DNA of 10,790 nucleotides from JAICYJ01 sp035473255 (GTDB lineage Bacteria; Actinomycetota; Thermoleophilia; Gaiellales; JAICJC01). Shown here piece after piece: positions 1 through 5,061 of the stretch. The DNA is taken from positions 1 to 10,790 of the forward strand of contig DATIOK010000234.1 in NCBI GenBank assembly GCA_035473255.1. The letters are read 5' to 3'. The stretch's first letter is position 1. Each line of letters opens with the position of its first letter. The notes beneath the pieces are model-generated. The model searched no databases. It had not been told where the DNA came from and worked only from the letters and a program-made list of their open reading frames with translations. The position numbers and the translations under genes were made by a program.

Positions 1-23
1 CCGTCACGTTCCGGGCGAAGCAC

Positions 24-29
24 GATACT
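24..29 (+). promoter_or_regulatory. Putative -10 element for a leaderless or near-leaderless mRNA
   Basis: The hexamer GATACT ends 8 bases before the ATG at 38, so a transcript starting about 7 bases downstream would begin at or beside the start codon. No Shine-Dalgarno sequence is obvious before this ATG. No clear -35 box can be judged because the window starts only 23 bases upstream. The call rests mainly on the same arrangement recurring at other operon heads in this window. Confidence 0.4.
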
Positions 30-37
30 GAGATGAC

Positions 38-706
38 ATGCGTGACGTAAGGATGGGACGAGGCGTGTTCCTGGGCGTCGTCGGCGCGGGCGTCGCCGGC
101 CTGTTCGTGGGCGGCCGCGTGTCCCACCTGGCCTCGCCGCTGGGCGCGGTGGTGCCCAACGCGCTGCGGTCGCTGGTGCCGAACGGGTGGCGCATCTACT
201 CGGTCAACCCGCCCTGGCCGACCTTCGACCCTGCCACCTACCGGCTGCAGGTGACGGGCGCGGTCGAGCACCCGCTGTCGCTCTCCTGGGACGAGGTGCT
301 GGCGCTGCCGCAGGCGCGACAGACGACCGACTTTCACTGCGTCACCGGATGGACGGTGGGCGGCGTGCACTGGCAGGGCGTGCGGCTGCAGGATCTGTGG
401 GACCGGGCCAAGCCGACGTCCGAGGCGAAGTACGCCAACTTCGTCTCGCTGGAGCAGCCCTACGTCGACTCACTGTCGATGAAGCAGACGACGATGCCGA
501 ACGTGATGCTGGCGCATGGCATGGACAGCAAGCCGCTGTCGCAGGCGCACGGCGCGCCGATGCGACTGGTGATCCCGGAGATGTACGGCTACAAGGGCGT
601 CAAGTGGCTGACGCGGATCGACCTGGTGCCGAAGCTGGAAGCGGGTTTCTGGGAGCAGCGCGGCTACGACGTGGACGCGTGGGTTGGCCGGTCGAATGGC
701 TACTGA
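38..706 (+). CDS. Molybdopterin-dependent oxidoreductase, sulfite oxidase / MsrP (YedY) fold
   Basis: 222 aa. This is a single-domain Moco-binding protein of the sulfite oxidase superfamily. Seen in the sequence: a hydrophobic N-terminal segment (about residues 10-27), the Moco-ligating cysteine C101 in the motif DFHCVTGW, the following VHWQGVRLQDL, a histidine-rich substrate face (AHGMD near 160, AHGAPMRLVIPEMYGYKGVKWL at about 170-191, quoted here in two pieces of the same run), and the family ending GFWEQRGYD with WVG. It lacks the dimerisation domain of eukaryotic sulfite oxidase, as MsrP does. The start cannot lie further upstream because an in-frame TGA is at 29-31; ATG 53 is an alternative. 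There is no twin-arginine pair in the N-terminus (RMGRGVFLG has only a single arginine at the motif), which is odd for an exported Moco enzyme. The 3' end overlaps the cytochrome b gene by 11 bases, so the two probably form one membrane complex passing electrons to or from quinone. Substrate unknown. Confidence 0.88.
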   Translation: MRDVRMGRGVFLGVVGAGVAGLFVGGRVSHLASPLGAVVPNALRSLVPNGWRIYSVNPPWPTFDPATYRLQVTGAVEHPLSLSWDEVLALPQARQTTDFHCVTGWTVGGVHWQGVRLQDLWDRAKPTSEAKYANFVSLEQPYVDSLSMKQTTMPNVMLAHGMDSKPLSQAHGAPMRLVIPEMYGYKGVKWLTRIDLVPKLEAGFWEQRGYDVDAWVGRSNGY

Positions 707-1319
707 GCGGCCCGAGTACGTGCGGCGGTTCAGCAGCGCCGAGCAGGCGCTGCACTGGCTGCTTGCCGTCTCGTTCCTGACGATGCTCGTGACCGGGTTG
801 ATCCTCTACCTGCCGTCGCTGGCTGAGGTGGCAGCAAACCGCCGTCTCTGGAAGTCGATCCACCTGGGTGCGGCGCTGGCGTTCTGGTTCGGCACGCTTC
901 TGATCGTGAGCTCCTCGGCCGGCGGGCTGAGACGCACCGTCGGCCAGATCGACAAGTTCGACGACGACGACCGCCGCTGGCTGAAGTGGCAGGTGCGGCA
1001 AATGGGTCCCAAGCCGCCGCAGGGCCGGTTCAACGCGGGCCAGAAGCTGAACACGGCGGTGATTGCCGGGCTGATGGTGGTGTTCACGATCAGCGGCACG
1101 CTGATGTACCTGCAGGAGGTCGACGCCACGTTTCGCGGCACCAGTGCGATCCTGGTGCACGACATGGCCATGTACATTGCCATTCCGCTCGTGATCGGTC
1201 ACCTCTACATGGCGATGCTGAACCCGTCCACCCGCCACTCGCTGCGCGGGATGGTGCTTGGCACGGTGCGCCGGGACTGGGCGCGCGAGCACCACGCCAA
1301 GTGGGAGCGCGAGCTCTGA
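696..1319 (+). CDS. Cytochrome b subunit, formate dehydrogenase gamma / cytochrome b561 type
   Basis: 207 aa from ATG 696; a TTG at 684 is in frame, but the ATG start gives MATERPEYVRRF, directly before the first helix. Four membrane helices can be read at about residues 17-40, 54-74, 119-138 and 153-173. Histidines placed as heme b ligands are H20 (ALHW), H56 (SIHLG), H155 (LVHD) and H169 (GHLYM). The loop motif GRFNAGQK before helix 3 is characteristic of the FdnI/FdhC-like gamma subunits. Such proteins anchor an oxidoreductase and exchange electrons with the quinone pool. Its start lies inside the end of the Moco oxidoreductase gene, so it is very likely the electron-transfer partner of that enzyme. 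This differs from the E. coli MsrP partner MsrQ, which belongs to the ferric-reductase-like family. Function in the complex is inferred from context; family assignment is firm. Confidence 0.86.
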   Translation: MATERPEYVRRFSSAEQALHWLLAVSFLTMLVTGLILYLPSLAEVAANRRLWKSIHLGAALAFWFGTLLIVSSSAGGLRRTVGQIDKFDDDDRRWLKWQVRQMGPKPPQGRFNAGQKLNTAVIAGLMVVFTISGTLMYLQEVDATFRGTSAILVHDMAMYIAIPLVIGHLYMAMLNPSTRHSLRGMVLGTVRRDWAREHHAKWEREL

Positions 1320-2041
1320 AGGCGCTGGTGCTGGGCTCGTCGGCAGCCTGGCCGATTCCGCGGCTGGGGTGTGACTGCGAGCAGTGCACGTCGTCCGACC
1401 CGCGCGACCGGCGGTTGCGATCGTCGCTGCTGGTGGACGGGCGGATCCTGGTCGACGCCGGCCCGGACGCCTACCAGCAGCTGCTGGGGGCGGGGGTGGT
1501 GCCGGAGGCGATCCTGCTGACGCACCATCACCACGATCACATGCTCGGCCTGCACGTGCTGTCGAAGGCGGGACGGCTGCCGCTGCACATGACCAAGGAG
1601 GCAGAGCGGGGCGTGCGGACGACCTTCTCGCGCATCGACTTCCGGGTCATGCACCTGACGCCGGGAGTGCACCTCGAGCTTGGCAAGGGGCTGGTGGCGC
1701 AAGCCTTCGACGTGGCGCACTCGAACAGCGCACGCACGGTCGCGTTCCGGTTCACCACCGCCGAGGGCGGCAGCCTGGTCTACGCGCCCGACGTGGGCGA
1801 GCCACCCGACTCGAAGCTGGCCCGAAACGCCGACGTGCTGGTGGTGGACGGGTCGACCCGCGACCGTCCGGGCAGCGGACACATGGCGATGACCGAGACG
1901 CTCGAGCTGCTGCCGAAGCTGAAGCCGGGTCGCACGCTGTTCACGCACGTCGGCCACCGCACCGGCACGCACGCCGACCTAGAAGCGTGGCTCGGCGACC
2001 GCGCCGGCGTCGCCTACGACGGGCTCGAGATCGAGTTCTGA
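1316..2041 (+). CDS. Metallo-beta-lactamase-fold hydrolase, PhnP/PqqB-like
   Basis: 241 aa if started at CTG 1316. The fold is shown by the Zn/Mn site THHHHDH (H70, H72, D74, H75), a later histidine in VAHSNSART, YAPDVGE carrying the bridging aspartate, and a C-terminal FTHVGH. The N-terminus has LGCDCEQC, a cysteine cluster typical of PhnP and PqqB relatives, where it binds a structural zinc. PhnP is a cyclic ribose phosphate phosphodiesterase; many relatives have no known substrate. Start choice is unsettled. CTG 1316 gives MKALVLGSS, which matches the normal first beta strand, overlaps the preceding stop as CTGA, and has GGGAG at 1303-1307 eight bases upstream. GTG 1328 (preceded by GAAGG) removes four residues of that strand, and GTG 1301 adds five residues. 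The overlap indicates cotranscription with the Moco oxidoreductase and cytochrome b genes, but no functional link is evident. Confidence 0.85.
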   Translation: MKALVLGSSAAWPIPRLGCDCEQCTSSDPRDRRLRSSLLVDGRILVDAGPDAYQQLLGAGVVPEAILLTHHHHDHMLGLHVLSKAGRLPLHMTKEAERGVRTTFSRIDFRVMHLTPGVHLELGKGLVAQAFDVAHSNSARTVAFRFTTAEGGSLVYAPDVGEPPDSKLARNADVLVVDGSTRDRPGSGHMAMTETLELLPKLKPGRTLFTHVGHRTGTHADLEAWLGDRAGVAYDGLEIEF

Positions 2042-2050
2042 ACGCCGCGG

Positions 2051-2075
2051 GTGATAGAAGGGTGCCGGGCACCGT
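2051..2075 (+). repeat. Direct repeat copy 1 with palindromic core
   Basis: This 25-base unit begins GTGATAGAAG, contains the inverted repeat GGTGCC-G-GGCACC (2061-2073), and is repeated without a mismatch at 2160-2184. Downstream similarity between the two copies continues imperfectly (GTGAC..., CCTGTGAC...) for about another 40 bases. In this copy the outer stem arm present in copy 2 is degenerate (CGTAAC in place of TCTATC). Confidence 0.9.
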
Positions 2076-2112
2076 CGTAACAGGCGTGACCCGGCCGTCA
2101 CCTTCCTGTGAC
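2076..2112. repeat. Nested imperfect inverted repeat
   Basis: Inner arms GTGAC (2086-2090) and GTCAC (2097-2101) are enclosed by near-complementary outer arms that read GTAACAGG and CCTGTGAC with one mismatch. It would fold into a hairpin in RNA from either strand. No T-tract follows, so intrinsic termination is not indicated. It lies between two convergent genes. Confidence 0.55.
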
Positions 2113-2115
2113 AGG

Positions 2116-2155
2116 CGACCGCTTGGTTGGGCGGTCGTGCCCAGCGCCCGACCGC
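2116..2155. repeat. Three-arm alternating hairpin
   Basis: CGACCGC at 2116-2122 is perfectly complementary to GCGGTCG at 2131-2137 (loop of 8), and the same GCGGTCG is also perfectly complementary to a second CGACCGC at 2149-2155 (loop of 11). Only one pairing can form at a time. It sits between the two copies of the 25-base direct repeat. Whether this has any function, such as slowing convergent transcription, is unknown. Confidence 0.5.
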
Positions 2156-2159
2156 TCAC

Positions 2160-2191
2160 GTGATAGAAGGGTGCCGGGCACCGTTCTATCA
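2160..2191 (+). repeat. Direct repeat copy 2; long near-perfect palindrome
   Basis: Positions 2160-2184 repeat 2051-2075 exactly. In this copy the palindrome is complete: outer arms TGATAGAA (2161-2168) and TTCTATCA (2184-2191), then a G opposite G, then inner arms GGTGCC (2170-2175) and GGCACC (2177-2182) around a single G. The 31-base inverted repeat resembles a REP-type intergenic palindrome or a bidirectional transcription-end structure. It lies 15 bases beyond the stop of the alkyltransferase gene on the minus strand. No T-run follows on either strand. Confidence 0.75.
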
Positions 2192-2206
2192 GCCGTGACC
2201 TGGGCG

Positions 2207-2779
2207 TTACCCGCCTGTGACGGTTGACCGGCCCGACTCGAGGTCGAGCAGGAACCGCTTTGCGTCGAGACCGCCGCCGTATCCGCCCAGGGCGCCGCCG
2301 GTGCGAAGCACGCGGTGGCAGGGCACCACGATCGGGATCGGGTTGGCGCCGAGCGCCGTCCCCGCCGCCCGCACCGCCCGCTCGTTGCCGGCCGCCTCGG
2401 CGGCGTCGCGGTAGCTGATCGTGGCCCCGTAGGGCACCTGCGCCGTGCGCTCGAGCACCTTCCGCCGAAACGGCGTCGACGTCAGCGACCAGTCCAGCGG
2501 CAGCTCGAACTCCGTCCGCTCGCCCTGGAAGTACTGATCCAGCTCGCGCCGCACCTCGTCCAGCCGCCGCGGCGCCTCCAGCACCCGCGGCGACAGCCGC
2601 TCGGCCAGCTCCTCGAGCACGTCGTCGCGCCGCTCCCGCTGGAAGCTGACCCGCACCAGCCCGCGGTCGGTGACCGCCACCAGCAGCCGGCCGACCGGCG
2701 AGTCCGTCTCCGTGTATGCGACGTCCACCAGACCCTCCGCCTGCGCGCGATCCATGAACCTGCTCAGTCGATCATCCAT
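2207..2779 (-). CDS. ogt: Methylated-DNA--protein-cysteine S-methyltransferase
   Basis: 190 aa. It removes O6-alkyl groups from guanine (and O4-alkyl from thymine) by transferring them irreversibly to its own cysteine. Seen: an N-terminal RNase-H-like domain (about residues 18-95), then the DNA-binding/active-site domain beginning at TPFRRKVLERTAQVPYG, recognition helix NERAVRAAGTALGANP, active-site VPCHRV with acceptor C154, and the substrate loop GGALGGYGGGLDAKRFLL. All expected residues are present. The start ATG overlaps the end of the sigma factor gene by 8 bases (the sequence ATGGATGA holds both), and AAAGGGG lies about 7 bases upstream as a good ribosome binding site. The overlap makes it part of the minus-strand operon and translationally linked to the sigma factor. 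No Ada-type methylphosphotriester domain is present. The symbol ogt is given by family; ada-like or mgmt naming would be equally acceptable. Confidence 0.94.
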   Translation of the reverse strand: MDDRLSRFMDRAQAEGLVDVAYTETDSPVGRLLVAVTDRGLVRVSFQRERRDDVLEELAERLSPRVLEAPRRLDEVRRELDQYFQGERTEFELPLDWSLTSTPFRRKVLERTAQVPYGATISYRDAAEAAGNERAVRAAGTALGANPIPIVVPCHRVLRTGGALGGYGGGLDAKRFLLDLESGRSTVTGG

Positions 2780-3263
2780 CTGCCCACCCCTTTCGGATCG
2801 TCGCCAGACCCGCGCGCACGTTCTGGCGCGCCGCCGGCTCGCTGCAGCTCAATGCCTCCCCGATCTGGGCGTAGTCCAGATCGGCCGCGAAGCGCAGGAA
2901 CACCGCCGTGCGTTGCTTGTCCGGCAAACGGCGCACCGCCCGCCACAGCGCCGGCTCCGCCTCGCCACCCGCGCCCACCGCCACCTCCGGCACCTGCTCG
3001 ACCGGGATCGGATTCCGCCCCCGCGCACGGTGCACGTCAAGCGCCTTTCGGTGCGCGATCTGGAACAGCCAGGCGCGCAGGTTCGACGCATCTCGCAGCT
3101 TCGGATACGCCCGCAGCGCCGACAGAAACGTCTCCTGGAACGCGTCCTCCGCCTCCACCGGCCCAACCGACGCCGACAGGAACCGGAACAGCTCCCCGGA
3201 GTGGCGGTCGAGCAACAGCTGAAAGGGCGGCAGCTTCACATGTGGAGAACGGTTCCCGGCCAT
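2772..3263 (-). CDS. ECF-type RNA polymerase sigma factor
   Basis: 163 aa, normal for a minimal sigma-70 family ECF factor. Region sigma2 spans about residues 13-82 with EDAFQETFLSALRAY and NLRAWLFQIAHRKALDVHR (core binding and -10 recognition). Region sigma4 spans about 105-158 with RRLPDKQRTAVFLRF, then the helix-turn-helix DYAQIGEALSCSEPAARQNV and a basic tail. A glycine/proline-rich linker separates them. The gene begins 16 bases after the GNAT stop codon; no strong ribosome binding site is visible (GGCGGAT lies rather far upstream). It overlaps the alkyltransferase gene by 8 bases. There is no recognisable anti-sigma factor next to it: the position where one usually sits is taken by the alkyltransferase. 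This suggests a role in response to DNA alkylation, which is inference only. The promoters it serves cannot be read from the window. Confidence 0.88.
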   Translation of the reverse strand: MAGNRSPHVKLPPFQLLLDRHSGELFRFLSASVGPVEAEDAFQETFLSALRAYPKLRDASNLRAWLFQIAHRKALDVHRARGRNPIPVEQVPEVAVGAGGEAEPALWRAVRRLPDKQRTAVFLRFAADLDYAQIGEALSCSEPAARQNVRAGLATIRKGWADG

Positions 3264-3279
3264 GCCGCGTGAGATCCGC

Positions 3280-3693
3280 CTAGAACGTCCAGCTGAACAT
3301 CACGGCCACCGGCTCCCGCTCACCCCCGGCGGCCGCGTACGCCCGCAGCGCCGCCGGATTGCCGTCGTCGGTCAGCACCCACATCCCGTAGCAGCCGCGC
3401 TCGCGGGCCAGCTCGGCCACCGCCCGCACCAGCGACCGCCCGATCCCCTGGTTTCGCGACGCCTCTTCCACGGCCAGCTCGTACAGGAACATCTCCGTGC
3501 CCTTGTCGGGGTGCGTCATCTCGACGCCGCTCACGAACCCGGCCGCCGTCTCCGGCTCGCCGTCGTAGGCAATCAGCAGATGGTGCGTCGGATCAGCCAG
3601 GAACCGCTCGACCGCCTCCGGCCGCAGCGCGTGGTCGAGCAGCGGCTGCACGGCCGCGACGGCGTCCGCGCTGGCCGCCCGCTGGATCCGCAT
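3280..3693 (-). CDS. GNAT family N-acetyltransferase, AAC(3)-I-like
   Basis: 137 aa. The GNAT acetyl-CoA loop is clear: R80-N-Q-G-I-G85 followed by the helix RSLVRAVAELARERG, preceded by the strand FLYELAVEE. The C-terminal half (WVLTDDGNPAALRAYAAAGG, ending VMFSWTF) is laid out like aminoglycoside 3-N-acetyltransferases of class AAC(3)-I, which have a DDP/NPA-x-x-x-Y motif and end with a similar MF/MH strand. Substrate cannot be told; many chromosomal relatives do not confer drug resistance. The start ATG shares its A with the TGA of the upstream siroheme decarboxylase gene (TGATG), which fixes the start and implies translational coupling. A longer upstream reading frame exists but runs through the decarboxylase gene and is not credible. 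Confidence 0.85.
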   Translation of the reverse strand: MRIQRAASADAVAAVQPLLDHALRPEAVERFLADPTHHLLIAYDGEPETAAGFVSGVEMTHPDKGTEMFLYELAVEEASRNQGIGRSLVRAVAELARERGCYGMWVLTDDGNPAALRAYAAAGGEREPVAVMFSWTF

Positions 3694-4730
3694 CAGGCCG
3701 GCTGCAGCTCCGGTGCGTGCCTGCGCTCCCACTCCTCGGCGTCGGGGCTGAAGTAGACGAGCCGCGTCTTCTTCCACTCCTTGGTCGAGTAGAGCGTGAT
3801 CCGCTCGGTCAGCCCAGTCTCGCCGGAGATCGCGTCGAGCACATCCTCGCACTCCTGTTTGGTGCGCCCGTGCGTCATCGAGAAGAGGTTGTAGGGCCAG
3901 TCGGGATAGGTCGGCCGCTGGTAGCAGTGCGACACGCCGCGGTAGGCCGCCATCAGCTGGCCGACCGATTCGACGTCGTCCTCCGGCACCTTCCACACGC
4001 CCATGCCGTTGTAGACGAACCCGGCCGAGCGGTGGTAGAGCACCGCCGCGAACCGGCGCATCTGGCCGGTGGCATGGAACTCGGCGGCCTTGGCCAGCAG
4101 CTCCTCGACGGTGTACCCCGCCCGCTGCGCCGGCGCCGCGAACGGCTCCGGCACTCCCCGCAGGTCGGCCTGCAGCGCCCGGATCGCGGCGATGTCCTGG
4201 TCGTCCAGCGCCTCCGGCGGCGGCGTCGGCAGCGTCAGCTCGCGCTTGGCGCGCTTCGCGGCCGGGTCGCGCCCGCCCTGGATGTCGAGGTCGACGCCGA
4301 TCTTGAAGAACTTCAGCGCCGGCAGCGGCCTGATCACGTCCACCTCGGCGAGCTCGCCCAGCAGCTCGATCGTGCGGTCGAGTCCGATCGCCGAGTTGGG
4401 CGGCACGCCCACCGTGAACCAGATGTTAAAGTCGTGCTCGCGCTCGTAGTTGTGAGTGACGCCGGGATGCGTGTTGATCGCCGCGGCGGCATCGTCTGCC
4501 CGCTCGGCCGAAGTGCGGGCGGCCACCAGGCACGAGCGATAGCCCAGCCGGCGCGTGTCGAAGATGGCCGAGATCTGACGGATGATGCGGTCCCGCCGCA
4601 GCCGCGCGATCCGCTCCAGCACCTGCTGCTCGGTCTCCCCCAGCGGCTCGCCCAGTGCGGCGTACGGGCGTGCCACCACCGGAAAATCGTTCTGGATCAA
4701 ATCGCAGAGTGTCCTGTCGGCGTCATCCAT
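3693..4730 (-). CDS. ahbAB: Siroheme decarboxylase, fused AhbA-AhbB (Lrp/AsnC-like tandem)
   Basis: 345 aa with two homologous Lrp/AsnC-type units in one chain. Unit 1: winged-helix-like region about 5-57 (ending RIIRQISAIFDTRRLGY), then the ferredoxin-like domain to about 148 with VTHNYEREHDFNIWFT. Unit 2: about 177-330 with QMRRFAAVLYHRSAGFVYNG, MGVWKVP, VSHCYQRP and WPYNLFSMTHG. These motifs are those of AhbA/AhbB and the related NirD/L/G/H proteins, which decarboxylate the two acetate side chains (C12, C18) of siroheme to give didecarboxysiroheme, the precursor of heme in the alternative pathway and of heme d1. Each usually works as a heterodimer; fusion of the halves is known in NirDL-type proteins. 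ATG 4730 is chosen because the longer frame would run across the divergent promoter region. It is first in the minus-strand operon. Whether the end product is heme or heme d1 cannot be decided here: neither AhbC/AhbD nor NirS/NirJ lies in the window. The symbol is by family. Confidence 0.85.
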   Translation of the reverse strand: MDDADRTLCDLIQNDFPVVARPYAALGEPLGETEQQVLERIARLRRDRIIRQISAIFDTRRLGYRSCLVAARTSAERADDAAAAINTHPGVTHNYEREHDFNIWFTVGVPPNSAIGLDRTIELLGELAEVDVIRPLPALKFFKIGVDLDIQGGRDPAAKRAKRELTLPTPPPEALDDQDIAAIRALQADLRGVPEPFAAPAQRAGYTVEELLAKAAEFHATGQMRRFAAVLYHRSAGFVYNGMGVWKVPEDDVESVGQLMAAYRGVSHCYQRPTYPDWPYNLFSMTHGRTKQECEDVLDAISGETGLTERITLYSTKEWKKTRLVYFSPDAEEWERRHAPELQPA

Positions 4731-4739
4731 CGAACCTGA

Positions 4740-4745
4740 AGGATA
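4740..4745 (-). promoter_or_regulatory. Putative -10 element for the siroheme decarboxylase operon
   Basis: On the minus strand this reads TATCCT and ends 9 bases before the ATG at 4730. A transcript would have a leader of only about two bases. It overlaps the plus-strand -10 candidate at 4744-4749 by two bases. No convincing -35 box is visible. Confidence 0.45.
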
Positions 4746-4749
4746 CGCT
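4744..4749 (+). promoter_or_regulatory. Putative -10 element for the cytochrome c operon
   Basis: TACGCT ends exactly 6 bases before the ATG at 4756, the spacing expected if transcription starts on the A of the start codon. No Shine-Dalgarno sequence fits the start. A -35 match is weak. The whole gap between the two divergent start codons is only 25 bases. Confidence 0.5.
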
Positions 4750-4755
4750 CGCGGG

Positions 4756-5061
4756 ATGCGGTTGGCGGCAGCGATAGCGATTGTGATCGCACTCACGGCG
4801 GCCACCGGCTGCGGCGGCGAGTCCGCCGCGCACCACTCGCGGTACCTCTACATGCAGAAGTGCGCCTCCTGCCACGGCGTCTCCGCCGACGCGATGACCC
4901 CGGTTCCGAACGCCACCAACCTGCTCGATCCGGCCAACCGGCCCCAGCTCGAGCAGGTGCGGCGCGCGATCATCGACGGCCGTCCCGGCATGCCCAAGGG
5001 CCTGCTAGGCGGATCGGACGTCGATCTGATCGCCGCCTACCTGTCCGGGGAGAAGAAGTGA
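4756..5061 (+). CDS. Small c-type cytochrome lipoprotein
   Basis: 101 aa. A hydrophobic signal segment (residues 3-16) leads to a lipobox-like ATGC with C19 as the probable lipid-modified cysteine, so the protein is likely anchored to the outer face of the membrane. The single heme attachment site is C36-A-S-C39-H40, and M79 in GRPGMPKG is the probable second axial ligand. The chain ends in the usual helix DVDLIAAYLSG. Size and layout match the class I monoheme cytochromes used as electron carriers in Gram-positive bacteria. It is first in an operon with a HAD phosphatase and serS, and diverges from the siroheme decarboxylase gene, so heme synthesis and a heme protein share one promoter region. 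Electron partners are not identifiable; the Moco/cytochrome b pair at the start of the window is one possibility. Confidence 0.88.
   Translation: MRLAAAIAIVIALTAATGCGGESAAHHSRYLYMQKCASCHGVSADAMTPVPNATNLLDPANRPQLEQVRRAIIDGRPGMPKGLLGGSDVDLIAAYLSGEKK
4782..4797. promoter_or_regulatory. CRP-like palindrome within the cytochrome c signal-peptide codons
   Basis: TGTGA-TCGCAC-TCACG matches the CRP/FNR-family consensus TGTGA-N6-TCACA at nine of ten defined positions. It is about 57 bases upstream of the expected minus-strand transcription start and inside the plus-strand coding sequence. It could regulate the siroheme decarboxylase operon, but it encodes ordinary signal-peptide residues (VIALT) and may be chance. 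Confidence 0.25.

Noticed and set aside
684..695. TTG 684 as the start of cytochrome b
   Set aside because: ATG 696 is 12 bases downstream, leaves the first helix intact and needs no rare start.
2042..2206. Intrinsic terminator for the convergent operons
   Set aside because: Stems are strong but no T-tract follows on either strand, so I list them as repeats rather than terminators.
2315..3283. A 322-codon open frame on the plus strand
   Set aside because: It is antisense to the ogt and sigma genes and has a low-complexity Pro/Arg/His composition.
3694..3996. N-terminal extension of the GNAT protein to 238 aa
   Set aside because: The extension overlaps conserved decarboxylase coding sequence, and the TGATG junction supplies a natural start.
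4731..4805. N-terminal extension of the siroheme decarboxylase to 370 aa
   Set aside because: It would cross the divergent promoter region and the cytochrome c start; the alanine-rich extension is not part of the family.
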